From Prevotella sp. (GTDB lineage Bacteria; Bacteroidota; Bacteroidia; Bacteroidales; Bacteroidaceae), in the NCBI GenBank assembly GCA_017538105.1, contig JAFYJN010000007.1, positions 1 through 56,869 of the forward strand: a DNA stretch of 56,869 nucleotides, in the 5' to 3' direction. Every line of letters begins with the position of its first letter. Position 1 is the stretch's first letter. Positions 34,339-43,637 of this stretch are shown here, piece by piece. Under the pieces are notes generated by a model. That model saw nothing but the letters and a program-made list of their open reading frames with translations, was not told the DNA's origin and made no database searches. The translations under genes and the position numbers were made by a program.

Positions 34339-36074
34339 GCTTCAGCCTCTTCTCCGGCTTCCTCTTCTTTGGCGCGGAAACTGGGCAGTTCCTCGACGGT
34401 GAAGTGGCGCACATAGATGGCTTTGCCCATCACGTCTTCCTCAGCCATACGCACATACACCTGTGCGCTCTTGCCGAACAGTTCGGGAGCCTTTGTGGCA
34501 TCGCCGATGATGAGCAGCGACATGATGATGTCGCCGGTCATGTCGTACAGACGACGGGCCAGGAAGTCCTGCAACTCTTGGTTCTGCGCTTCCTTCACAT
34601 AGTTAAGAGCAGCCTCGTATTGGGCCACCATGCCCTCAATACGTTTCTTCAGCGGTTTCATTTCGTCGCTCACCTCCTGCTCCAGCATCTCTTTCATGAT
34701 GCCGAGGTAGGTGCCGTTGGTGATGTAACGGATGGCGGCCACCACCTGCAATTGCGTCGTACCCTCATAGATGGAGAAGATACGCGCGTCGCGGAACAGA
34801 CGTTGGCTCTTGTATTCCATGATGAATCCTGAACCACCGTGGATGGAGATGGCGTCGTAGGCGTTCTGGTTGGCATATTCAGAGTTCATACCCTTGGCCA
34901 GCGGTGTGAAGGCATCGGCCAGACGTTGGAATTTCTTCAGTTCCTGACGTTCCTCGGCCTCCAGCTTGCGGTCGCGCTGGATATCCTCCAAAGCCTTGTA
35001 CACATCGACATAGCAGGCTGTCTGGTAGAGCAGCGAGCGACCGGCATCCAATTTCGCCTTCATGCGGGCGAGCATGTCATAGACAGCGGGGAACTCGATG
35101 ATTTTCTGGCCGAACTGCTGGCGCTCCTTGGCATATTTCAGTCCTTCGTTGTAGGCTTCCTGCTCCACACCAACGCTCTGGGCGGCAATACCTAGACGGG
35201 CACCGTTCATCAAGGCCATCACATATTTGATGAGTCCCATACGGGTGCTGCCGCAGAGTTCTGCCTTGGCGTTTTTGTAGGTCAACTCACAGGTGGGGGA
35301 ACCGTGGATACCAAGCTTGTGCTCGATGTGACGCACGTTGACACCGCCCTGGCGTTTGTCGTAGATGAACATCGACAGACCGCGACCGTCCTTCGTGCCT
35401 TCCTCGGAACGGGCGAGCACGAGGTGGATGTCTGAGTCACCATTGGTGATGAAGCGTTTCACACCGTTCAGGCGCCAGCAGTCTTCTTTCTCATCGTAGG
35501 TAGCCTTGAGCATCACACGCTGCAGGTCGGAACCGGCATCGGGCTCTGTGAGGTCCATCGACATGGTCTCGCCGGCGCACACGCGGGGGATGTATTTCTC
35601 GCGCTGCTCCTCGGAACCAAACTCATAAAGGGTGTCGATACACGACTGCAACGACCAGATGTTTTGGAATCCAGCGTCGGCTGCGGCGATGACCTCGCTC
35701 AGCATTGAAAAGACAGCGTTGGGCAGGTTCAGACCGCCATAGCGGCGAGGCATGCTCACTCCGTGCAGACCAGCCTTACGGGTGGCATCGAGATTTTCGA
35801 AAGTTTTCGAGGCATAGATCATTCGTCCGTTCTCAAGGTGCGGTCCTTCAAGGTCCACACTCTCCGAGTTCGGCTCGATGATGTTGGCCGCCACGTCGCC
35901 CGTGATGTCGAGAATACGTTTGTAGTTCTCGATGGCATCCTCGAAATCGATAGGTGCATCGGCATATTCTTTCGCATCAGCGAAACCCTTTTCTTTCAGC
36001 TCAACGATACGAGCCATCAGGGGGTGGTTCAAGTAGAACCCGATCTCAGGATGATCGCTATAATAGTTTGCCAT
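34335..36074 (-). CDS. Acyl-CoA dehydrogenase
   Basis: This 579-residue FAD enzyme oxidises (or in reverse reduces) an acyl-CoA at C2-C3, passing electrons to ETF. It carries the usual N-terminal helical, middle beta (MDLTEPDAGSDLQRV) and C-terminal helical domains, with a catalytic-type Glu in IYEGTTQLQ. It is about 180 residues longer than butyryl-CoA dehydrogenase, the extra part being a C-terminal helical domain as in larger dehydrogenases. Chain-length preference cannot be told. The gap of 141 bases to etfA contains an AGTTAAG-type repeat. Confidence 0.92.
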   Translation of the reverse strand: MANYYSDHPEIGFYLNHPLMARIVELKEKGFADAKEYADAPIDFEDAIENYKRILDITGDVAANIIEPNSESVDLEGPHLENGRMIYASKTFENLDATRKAGLHGVSMPRRYGGLNLPNAVFSMLSEVIAAADAGFQNIWSLQSCIDTLYEFGSEEQREKYIPRVCAGETMSMDLTEPDAGSDLQRVMLKATYDEKEDCWRLNGVKRFITNGDSDIHLVLARSEEGTKDGRGLSMFIYDKRQGGVNVRHIEHKLGIHGSPTCELTYKNAKAELCGSTRMGLIKYVMALMNGARLGIAAQSVGVEQEAYNEGLKYAKERQQFGQKIIEFPAVYDMLARMKAKLDAGRSLLYQTACYVDVYKALEDIQRDRKLEAEERQELKKFQRLADAFTPLAKGMNSEYANQNAYDAISIHGGSGFIMEYKSQRLFRDARIFSIYEGTTQLQVVAAIRYITNGTYLGIMKEMLEQEVSDEMKPLKKRIEGMVAQYEAALNYVKEAQNQELQDFLARRLYDMTGDIIMSLLIIGDATKAPELFGKSAQVYVRMAEEDVMGKAIYVRHFTVEELPSFRAKEEEAGEEAEA

Positions 36075-36215
36075 TTGGTTTGTTTTTTTATTTATAGGGA
36101 GTCAAAGGAAGGTAAATGAAGGTAGATGAAGATAAAGGACATTAGTCTGTTATTCCTTTATTATCGACAATGCTGTTAATTCTCCTAACTTCCTTTAACT
36201 TCTTAACTCCTGAAA

Positions 36216-37238
36216 TTATTTACTATTCTGTTTATAATACTTAATCAGTTTCGGAACCACCTCTTCCACCGTTCCGACAATGACGTAGTCGGCAATCTTG
36301 TTGATGGGGGCGTCGGGGTCGCTGTTCACAGAGATGATGATGCCAGAATCCTGCATACCGGCGATGTGCTGAATCTGACCAGAGATGCCACAGGCGATAT
36401 ACACCTTCGGATGGACGGTGACACCTGTCTGGCCAATCTGACGGTCGTGGTCGCAGAAACCGGCATCGACGGCGGCACGGCTGCCACCTACCTCGCCGTG
36501 GAGCACCTTGGCCAGGTCGAAGAGCATGTCGAATCCTTCTTTCGAGCCCATGCCGTAACCGCCGGCCACCACGATGGGCGCACCTTTCAGGTTGTGTTTG
36601 GCGGCTTCCACATGGTGGTCGAGCACCTTCACCACGAAAGCCTCAGGACCCACGTATTTCGATACTTCAGGATAAACGACCTCGTTTTTGGCCTTGCCTT
36701 CATAAAGAGCTTTCTGCATCACGCCCGAGCGCACGGTGGCCATCTGCGGACGATGGTCGGGGTTGACAATCGTAGCCACGATGTTGCCACCGAAAGCAGG
36801 ACGAATCTGATAGAGCAGGTTGTCGTAGTGCTTGTCGTTCTTCTTGTCATCATATTCACCAATCTCCAACTGTGTGCAGTCGGCGGTAAGTCCACTGGTT
36901 AGCGACGATGACACGCGTGGACCGAGGTCGCGGCCAATGACGGTGGCACCCATCAGACAGATTTGCGGTTTCTCCTCCTTGAACAGGTTCACCATGATGT
37001 CGGTATGGGGTGCCGAGGTGTAGGGGAACAGTTCTGGGGCGTCGAAGACGAACAGTTTGTCTACGCCATAAGGCAGTATCTGGTCTTCCACCTTGTCCTT
37101 GATGTCGGTGCCGATGACCACGGCGTGGAGTTCCACATTCAGTTCATTGGCGAGTTTACGACCTTTGGTCAGCAACTCCTGAGATACTTCTTGTACCTGT
37201 GTACCTTCTATCTCAACATAAACAAATACATTATCCAT
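36216..37238 (-). CDS. etfA: Electron transfer flavoprotein alpha subunit
   Basis: This is the 340-residue alpha subunit of ETF, which takes electrons from the acyl-CoA dehydrogenase. The FAD-binding C-terminal domain is intact: GGSRAAVDAGFCDHDRQIGQ, then VYIACGISGQIQH and IISVNSDPDAPI. The start at 37238 (MDNVFVYVEIEG) lies 7 bases after the etfB stop, while a longer frame would overlap etfB. Whether this ETF bifurcates electrons cannot be decided by eye. Confidence 0.95.
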   Translation of the reverse strand: MDNVFVYVEIEGTQVQEVSQELLTKGRKLANELNVELHAVVIGTDIKDKVEDQILPYGVDKLFVFDAPELFPYTSAPHTDIMVNLFKEEKPQICLMGATVIGRDLGPRVSSSLTSGLTADCTQLEIGEYDDKKNDKHYDNLLYQIRPAFGGNIVATIVNPDHRPQMATVRSGVMQKALYEGKAKNEVVYPEVSKYVGPEAFVVKVLDHHVEAAKHNLKGAPIVVAGGYGMGSKEGFDMLFDLAKVLHGEVGGSRAAVDAGFCDHDRQIGQTGVTVHPKVYIACGISGQIQHIAGMQDSGIIISVNSDPDAPINKIADYVIVGTVEEVVPKLIKYYKQNSK

Positions 37239-37245
37239 ATCTCGC

Positions 37246-38115
37246 TTATCCAATAATTTTCTCTTCCAACAATTCTTTGATAATACTCTCCACGTCGGCA
37301 TCCGATGCAGTCAGGGTCTTCGACTCCTTTGCTTGGAACACGATGTTCTTCACGGTCTTCACCTTCGTGGGAGAACCGGCCAGGCCACATTGTGAGGCAT
37401 CGCCATCGACATCGGCCACAGACCACTGGTTCAGCGTCAGGTAAGGACGCTCCTCATAGAGGTTGGCGCGTGGGTCGTTTTCCGTACGTTCCATCGGACA
37501 ACTGGCATATTTGTATTTCATCACCAATTTGGCATTACACGGACGACAGGGGGCGGCACTGCCATTGACGGTAATCACTACGGGCAGGGGGGCGACAACG
37601 GTCTCCACGCCTCCGTCGATATGGCGGCGGATGGTGGCCTTGCTGTCTTCAATCTTGAGAATCTCCTCGGCGTAAGTCACTTGGTTAAGACCCAGTTTTT
37701 GGGCTACCTGAGGACCTACCTGGGCGGTGTCGCCGTCGATAGCCTGACGACCGCCGATGACGATGTCCACATCACCAATTTTCTTGATGGCAGTGGCGAG
37801 GGCATACGAGGTGGCCAATGTGTCGGCTCCGGCGAACAGACGGTCTGTAAGCAACCAACCCGTGTCGGCGCCACGGTAGAGGCCTTGACGGATAATCTCG
37901 CCAGCGCGGGGAGGGCCCATGGTGAGCAATCCCACGGTGCTGCCGGGATGTTGCTCTTTCAGACGGAGAGCCTGCTCCAAGGCATTCAGGTCTTCAGGAT
38001 TGAAGATGGCGGGCAGCGCGGCGCGGTTGACTGTGCCTTCGGCTGTCATGGCGTCTTTGCCCACGTTGCGGGTGTCAGGTACTTGCTTGGCAAGTACAAC
38101 AATTTTCAAACTCAT
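37246..38115 (-). CDS. etfB: Electron transfer flavoprotein beta subunit
   Basis: This is the 289-residue beta subunit of ETF, which holds AMP (or a second FAD in bifurcating types). The N terminus MSLKIVVLAKQVPDT and the DLNALEQALRLKEQ and GRQAIDGDTAQVGPQVAQ segments are standard. The start at 38115 is fixed by the conserved N terminus. First gene of the operon etfB-etfA-dehydrogenase-MGMT homologue. Confidence 0.95.
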   Translation of the reverse strand: MSLKIVVLAKQVPDTRNVGKDAMTAEGTVNRAALPAIFNPEDLNALEQALRLKEQHPGSTVGLLTMGPPRAGEIIRQGLYRGADTGWLLTDRLFAGADTLATSYALATAIKKIGDVDIVIGGRQAIDGDTAQVGPQVAQKLGLNQVTYAEEILKIEDSKATIRRHIDGGVETVVAPLPVVITVNGSAAPCRPCNAKLVMKYKYASCPMERTENDPRANLYEERPYLTLNQWSVADVDGDASQCGLAGSPTKVKTVKNIVFQAKESKTLTASDADVESIIKELLEEKIIG

Positions 38116-38214
38116 ATTTTTTTCTTGATAAAAATGGTTATTCCAAAAACATTGAAAAAGGCAGTTTGTGACCTTTTTTGCCAAGGCTAAATGTTTGCCT
38201 TCGCAATTCGGCTG

Positions 38215-38245
38215 CAAAAGTACTCATTTTTCACCGTGTAGCAAA
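38215..38245 (-). promoter_or_regulatory. etfB operon promoter
   Basis: Minus strand TTTG (38242-38245), 19 bases, TACTTTTG (38215-38222). It sits 100 bases above the etfB start. Confidence 0.65.
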
Positions 38246-38369
38246 GGAAATGTAAGTAAAAATGCACAAACCAACCCTATTTGTGCACATTTCGTCAATT
38301 TTGTGCAAGTTTTTGGTGGTTGAGTGTTTTGTGCTTGGTGTTTAGTGTTGCGAGTTAAGAAGAAGTGCA

Positions 38370-38412
38370 CCCTCCCTTTGGGAGGGCAGAGGAGGGTTTT
38401 AGTTGGGTGGGG
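38370..38412. repeat. GGGAGGG hairpin and G-rich element
   Basis: A CCCTCCC-TTT-GGGAGGG hairpin runs into further G-runs (AGGAGGG, GGGTGGGG), close to a G-quadruplex pattern. It is the same hairpin as at 19938-19954 apart from the loop. The rest of 38246-38416 has no gene; 38316-38350 resembles the tail of the 14-base repeat. Confidence 0.7.
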
Positions 38413-38416
38413 AAAT

Positions 38417-40543
38417 TTATATTCTTACAATACAGCTTCCTTGTCCAGTGCTTACGACATAGATGCCGTGGGGAAGAGTGGACAAGTCGAAAACGGGGGC
38501 GTTGGCGGACAATATATGTTGTAGTACCATTTGCCCCAGTGTGTTATAGACTCGCACGCCGAGTGTAACAACCCCATCCTGTGGTATTAAGATGATTTGA
38601 TTTCCTTCAATCCTGAGCAAGTTGTCACGCAAAGGATGGAGAGAAATCTCCTCGATGCCATCCAAGCCCATGAGGTGAAGCAAGCCACGGTGGGCATCTA
38701 TCTCACCATGTCCATAGAGGTCGTTAGGGTAGGGCAGGGTGTCATCGGGGTGGTTGCATGACCAAGACAACAACTCGCGCACCTCTTCGGTGGTGAGGTC
38801 AGGCTTGGCCTCCAACCAAAGGGCGATAACGCCAGCCACCATAGGCGAAGACATCGATGTGCCACTTTGGACCACATAATGATAAATGGAACCGTCCTGT
38901 TCCTCCGACTGCCACACCAGTTGGTGGCGCACCTTGTCAGTCATGGGATAGAAATGGTTGTAAGGAGCTTTGATGGCTACTCCTGGCGCACATACGTCGG
39001 GTTTGGCGGGACTTCCTGGAGGCATGGGACCGCGACTGGAGAACAACGCTATTTTTCCCTCCCCCTCGGGAGCGTCGGCTGTTTGGTCTTGTGCCTCACC
39101 ATCAAGGTCGGTGTATGTCAGGGTATGTGCCGTGGCTCCCACGGCGATGACTGATGGACTGGCGGCAGGCCATCCGATGGTGGCTCCCAACTTGCCATCG
39201 GCGCAACCATCGGGAGCTGGGGTGTCGATGAAGGTACTGACAGAGGCGTTGAGATATATGGTGGCATCGGCCTCGCCGTCAAGGTGCAATGTACACACGC
39301 TGTGCAGACTGCCCATGCTCGGTGTGAGCGTAAAGTGGTACAGCCATTGCCCGTCAATTTGTGTCACGGCATTTCCTGTGAGGGTATAACGGGTGGTGTT
39401 GCGCATTACCGATGTACTGAACGATTGTCCATCGGCCTGGAGAATGGCATCGGTGTTTATCGTCAACAGTTGTTCTTCTTCAGTACGCTCGCGGTTGAGC
39501 AGTCCGACAGTAAGCGTGATGTCGCCAGCGGTGAAAAGGTCCCACTCCACGATGCCGCTGTAGTTGCTCGTCACATTGTCCATCATGGCTCCACCATGTG
39601 GCAGTCCTTCTTCCTTGTTCAGCCAACAATGTTTCTCGCCTCGGTTGGACGCAGCGCAGACGATGATATGACCAGGGCCGGTCATAGCCTCCAGACATTC
39701 TTCTTCCAGTGTGCGGGGGTTGCCAGGAAGATAGCCTACGCTGCTGCTGAAGTTCAGCACGCAGGGCATGCCTAACGCATCGGCATGGTCGAAGAGCCGT
39801 TTCATGGCCAATATGACGGTGGCTGAAGTGCCCCCTTCAAAATTGCGGGCATAGCCGTCGAAGTCGGCGGCGAGGAGGGTGGCATCGGGTGCCATGCCAC
39901 AGAATGGACCATATCGCGACCCGCCCATGATGCCCATCACATGGGTGCCGTGGTATGACCGTTCGGCGGTGGTGGAACATTGTCGTTCGGCGATGACGTC
40001 GGCACCTACAAAAGTCTCGTCAGTGATGGCATCGTATAGATACGTCACGCGCAACAGCCCTTCTCCATCGAGAAAAGCGGGGTGTGTGAAGTCCAAACCA
40101 TGGTCGAGCAGGGCACAACAGATGCCTTCGCCGGTGAAAGTACGGGGAAGAGACTCCCCGGCATGTACCTCGTCGGTGTGGACAATCTGTCCACTCACGT
40201 CGGTCTGCACTTTTCCGCAAGGTTCGGCCTCCATCCGTAACACGTTATCATCGATAGCCAAACGTTTCATGTTTTCCGTCGTGCCGCGTACCACGGCCAC
40301 ATGGCCAATCCATGTCATCAACCTGCCGCCTTGGGAACGTACCTGTCTTTCCCCTTCTGTGTCGTCAACGAAACGCATGAGCACATCAAGACTGTCTTGT
40401 CCTTTAACATTACGTTCCAGATGTCTGGCCAAAGAAGCGGAAAGCCGTTTGCTGTTGACGGTTTGTCCACACACTATGGTAGCCATGCCCCAAAGACATG
40501 ACCATATAACAGCAACGGTAAACAACGTTCTCGAACGAATCAT
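38417..40543 (-). CDS. Secreted subtilase (S8) with type IX sorting tail
   Basis: This is a 708-residue secreted serine protease. The signal peptide is about 1-26. The catalytic residues are D147 in LLDHGLDF, H198 in YHGTHVMG and S563 in SGTSMSSPMVAG, with N300 in CAASNRGE as the oxyanion helper. A long insertion precedes the Ser region. The last 70 residues form a type A sorting domain (GVRVYNTLGQMVLQ; then LPHGIYVVS), so export by the type IX system to the surface or medium is likely. It is transcribed alone, divergent from the amylase. The catalytic Asp motif reads DHG rather than the commoner DTG/DSG. Confidence 0.92.
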   Translation of the reverse strand: MIRSRTLFTVAVIWSCLWGMATIVCGQTVNSKRLSASLARHLERNVKGQDSLDVLMRFVDDTEGERQVRSQGGRLMTWIGHVAVVRGTTENMKRLAIDDNVLRMEAEPCGKVQTDVSGQIVHTDEVHAGESLPRTFTGEGICCALLDHGLDFTHPAFLDGEGLLRVTYLYDAITDETFVGADVIAERQCSTTAERSYHGTHVMGIMGGSRYGPFCGMAPDATLLAADFDGYARNFEGGTSATVILAMKRLFDHADALGMPCVLNFSSSVGYLPGNPRTLEEECLEAMTGPGHIIVCAASNRGEKHCWLNKEEGLPHGGAMMDNVTSNYSGIVEWDLFTAGDITLTVGLLNRERTEEEQLLTINTDAILQADGQSFSTSVMRNTTRYTLTGNAVTQIDGQWLYHFTLTPSMGSLHSVCTLHLDGEADATIYLNASVSTFIDTPAPDGCADGKLGATIGWPAASPSVIAVGATAHTLTYTDLDGEAQDQTADAPEGEGKIALFSSRGPMPPGSPAKPDVCAPGVAIKAPYNHFYPMTDKVRHQLVWQSEEQDGSIYHYVVQSGTSMSSPMVAGVIALWLEAKPDLTTEEVRELLSWSCNHPDDTLPYPNDLYGHGEIDAHRGLLHLMGLDGIEEISLHPLRDNLLRIEGNQIILIPQDGVVTLGVRVYNTLGQMVLQHILSANAPVFDLSTLPHGIYVVSTGQGSCIVRI

Positions 40544-40758
40544 GCCGCTAAATTACACAATTCCATGAATTAAGCAAAGCAAACAGCATAAAAACTTTCG
40601 TCTTCATTTTTGAATGCTCAAACATCTTTGTGCAACCGATTGCACAATCCCTGTCGAAAAAATCGTCACATGAGAAAAACAACCTATTATAAAACAAAGT
40701 ATTTTTGCAGTTGCCTAATAGCCAACTATTTCAACAATCAACTTAAATAATTCCTTTC

Positions 40759-43287
40759 ATGAAAAGATTCTGTACACTTGTCGTGGCCATCATCATCGTG
40801 ATGGGTATCAAGGCCCAAGGATGGCCGGCCAATTACGGCGGGGTGATGCTCCAGGGATTCTATTGGGACTCCTATCAGGAAACCAACTGGAACACGCTTG
40901 AAGCCGATGCCGATGAACTATCGCAGTATTTCGACATTATCTGGGTGCCCAATTCGGGTATGACCTCCGGCTATTACTATGACAGCAACAGTTTCGGCAA
41001 CGGTTACGACCCTTGTTTCTGGCTCAACCATAACTCTTGCTTTGGCACGGAAGCTCAACTGCGTTCGATGATCCAGACGTTTGCCGAAAAGGGGGTGGCC
41101 GTGATGGAGGATGTGGTCATCAACCACAAGAACGGACTCTCGGGCTGGACCGATTTCGTGGATGAGAGTGTCACGGGACAGAACACGGGCATCACTTACA
41201 CCATCAACTGGGACAACGTGGGCAACACGGCCATCTGTAGTAACGATGAGGCCGCGTATAGTGGTTATCTCTGCGGTGGCAATACCGATACCGGTGACAA
41301 TTTCGATGGGTACCGAGATCTCGACCATACCAATGCCACTGTTCAGCAAAACATCAAAACCTACCTTGACTTCCTGCTCAATGAATTAGGTTATTCCGGT
41401 TTCCGCTACGACATGGTAAAGGGTTTTGGTGCCAATTATGTGGCCATGTACAACACGGCCGTGAAACCTACCTATTCGGTAGGCGAATATTGGGACACCA
41501 ACTACGACAACCTCACGGGATGGATAGCGGGCACGGGCTATGCGTCGGCTGCTTTCGACTTCCCGCTGCAAGGGGCTATGCAGAACGTTTTTAAATACGG
41601 CAACTGGAGTGGCTTAGGCAATAAAGGGGTGGCTGGCGACCCGAACATGAGTCCCTACGTGGTGACTTTCGTTGACAACCACGACACCTACCGCAATGAC
41701 AACCGCATCACGAACAATGTGTTGGCGGCAAACGCCTTCATCCTCGCCATGCCAGGCACCCCCTGCATCTTCTGGCCGCATTGGACAGCCTATAAGGACG
41801 AGTTGAAGAAGATGATTGCCGCACGCAAGGAGGCGGGTATCACCAACCAAAGCCGAATCATCAAAGGACAGGAATATGAGGATGGATATGTGACCATCGT
41901 GCAGGGAGAAAACAAGAATATCTTGGTCATCAGTGGTTATCCTAAGGATTTGGATCTCTCGGGTTATGAACTGGTGAGTTCGGGGACACCGGAAAATCCG
42001 AATTATGCGTTCTATATCTCCACGTCTGAAAACAAAGATATTACCATTTATGTGAAGGCCGACGACGCACCTTATCTCTACGTGTGGGAGAACAGCGGGA
42101 ACCTACTCAATGGCTCTTGGCCGGGCACTCTCATGACCCGCCGCTGCCTCGTGGGCGATGAGCCGTATTACTATGCTACGTTCAACTCCTCGGCAGGTTC
42201 TCTCAACTGCATCTGTAATGATGGCAACGGCCACCAGACGGCTGACCTCACAGGGTTCTCCAGCGATGTGTTCCTCTCCTACGATGGCTCGACCAGTACT
42301 GTCAACGTGACCGAACAAGAGAAAGACAAAGAGATCACACCCATCAGCGACGTTACCTACACCGACAATGAGATTTGCGCCTTCTTCGAGGCTCCACAGC
42401 CGTGGACGAACGTGAAGTGCTGGGCATGGAACGACACCGACAACTATACAGGTGGTACATGGCCGGGACAACAGTGCGAGATTGTGGGACAGACGGACAA
42501 TGGACTGAACATCTGGAAATGGACCTATACGGGTTCGCTGACCACCATGCCCACGGGCATCATTTTCAACAATGGGGCTGACAGCAACACGCAACAGACG
42601 GCTGACTTCACCTTCACCAACGGCGGTTATTATACTACCACGGGCAAGACGGGCATGGGATTCAACACGTTGGCGCTCTTCGACCGTGAGTTTGTCAAGG
42701 ACCAGCGCAATACTATCTGCCTGCCTATCAACCTCAACGAGAGCGACATGCAGCAACTCGACGGCACTGCCTACGAATTGACGGCCTATGAGAATGGATA
42801 TCTGACATTCTCGGCGGTAACGAGCATTGAGGCGTACAAACCTTATATCTTCATCGCCAACACCACGGGCAAGTGTTTCCAACAGTTCTCCTCTCACCAA
42901 CTGGTGGAGGGAAAGCCTGTCACGGTGACGGCGGGTGACTATTCTTTCACGGGAGTGGTGGAACGTACCCATCTGGTGTCGAACGACAAGATTGTGTACT
43001 ATGGTTATAAAGCCAGCGACGGAACCTTTGTAAAGGTAGGAACGGGTGGCGGTGCCAACATCTCGGCTTACCGCTGTTTCTTCAGCATTCCTGCTGCCAG
43101 CGACAACGCCGCGCCACAGGCCATTTTCCAGGAGTCGACCGACGGCATCGCTTCGCTGCGTTTGTTCGACACTACTGCAGTTGCGCCAATCTATACTATC
43201 GACGGACGGAGGATCGGCAATGGTTCCACTGAACAACTGCCCCGAGGCGTCTATATCCAAAACAATCGAAAAATCGTCATCAAATAA
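40759..43287 (+). CDS. Secreted GH13 alpha-amylase with starch-binding modules and type IX tail
   Basis: This is an 842-residue secreted alpha-amylase. A signal peptide (about 1-19) precedes the GH13 barrel. Motif I is DVVINH (118-123), the nucleophile is D218 in GFRYDMVKGF, the acid is E243 in YSVGEYWD, and the third carboxylate is D309 in FVDNHDT. After about residue 430 come two related modules (each with a W..G.WPG element) resembling starch-binding CBM26. The end (IYTIDGRRI, then LPRGVYI) matches a type A sorting domain, so it likely sits on the surface or is released. A -7-like TATTTTTG at 40700-40707 lies upstream. A 61-residue gene follows after 9 bases. Confidence 0.93.
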   Translation: MKRFCTLVVAIIIVMGIKAQGWPANYGGVMLQGFYWDSYQETNWNTLEADADELSQYFDIIWVPNSGMTSGYYYDSNSFGNGYDPCFWLNHNSCFGTEAQLRSMIQTFAEKGVAVMEDVVINHKNGLSGWTDFVDESVTGQNTGITYTINWDNVGNTAICSNDEAAYSGYLCGGNTDTGDNFDGYRDLDHTNATVQQNIKTYLDFLLNELGYSGFRYDMVKGFGANYVAMYNTAVKPTYSVGEYWDTNYDNLTGWIAGTGYASAAFDFPLQGAMQNVFKYGNWSGLGNKGVAGDPNMSPYVVTFVDNHDTYRNDNRITNNVLAANAFILAMPGTPCIFWPHWTAYKDELKKMIAARKEAGITNQSRIIKGQEYEDGYVTIVQGENKNILVISGYPKDLDLSGYELVSSGTPENPNYAFYISTSENKDITIYVKADDAPYLYVWENSGNLLNGSWPGTLMTRRCLVGDEPYYYATFNSSAGSLNCICNDGNGHQTADLTGFSSDVFLSYDGSTSTVNVTEQEKDKEITPISDVTYTDNEICAFFEAPQPWTNVKCWAWNDTDNYTGGTWPGQQCEIVGQTDNGLNIWKWTYTGSLTTMPTGIIFNNGADSNTQQTADFTFTNGGYYTTTGKTGMGFNTLALFDREFVKDQRNTICLPINLNESDMQQLDGTAYELTAYENGYLTFSAVTSIEAYKPYIFIANTTGKCFQQFSSHQLVEGKPVTVTAGDYSFTGVVERTHLVSNDKIVYYGYKASDGTFVKVGTGGGANISAYRCFFSIPAASDNAAPQAIFQESTDGIASLRLFDTTAVAPIYTIDGRRIGNGSTEQLPRGVYIQNNRKIVIK

Positions 43288-43296
43288 GTAAAAGAC

Positions 43297-43482
43297 ATGG
43301 AAAGGAAAAACTATATTCAGCCAGTCATCGGATACGCAGAAGTGGATACGGCTTTGATGCAGGCCATCAGCCAAAATACGGAGGATGCGCCCGTGGTAGA
43401 CGATGGTGAGGAACTGGGCACCAACAGTTCGTCCATCTGGGATTGTGAGCCAGTCAATGATGGCGATGGCATGATGGAATGA
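43297..43482 (+). CDS. 61-residue acidic peptide downstream of amylase
   Basis: This is a short acidic protein with no signal peptide. It begins MERKNYIQPVIGYAEVDT, a Y-x-x-P start that I recognise from many short Prevotella-like genes, and ends with Asp/Glu-rich segments and one Cys. Family and function unknown. It lies 9 bases after the amylase stop and before a strong terminator, so it is transcribed with the amylase. Confidence 0.6.
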   Translation: MERKNYIQPVIGYAEVDTALMQAISQNTEDAPVVDDGEELGTNSSSIWDCEPVNDGDGMME

Positions 43483-43500
43483 CTTTATTTGATAATAGTT

Positions 43501-43537
43501 GAGCGTGGGGCGACTTGGTCGTCTCACGCTCTTTTTG
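43501..43537 (+). terminator. Amylase operon terminator
   Basis: Fourteen-base stem (GAGCGTG... / ...CACGCTC, two G-T wobbles), 3-base loop and TTTTT run, directly after the 61-residue gene. Confidence 0.88.
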
Positions 43538-43586
43538 TACCTTTCTCTTTTGTCCTTTGTTCGAAAAGTAAAAACAATGAAAATCG

Positions 43587-43615
43587 TTGTATTTTCAAAA
43601 AAAATTGTATCTTTG
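43587..43615 (+). promoter_or_regulatory. dnaG promoter
   Basis: TTG (43587-43589), 18 bases, TATCTTTG (43608-43615). The longer reading frame from 43587 would begin inside it, supporting the start at 43638. Confidence 0.55.
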
Positions 43616-43637
43616 TTGGCTGAAATCGGAAGCTTCA

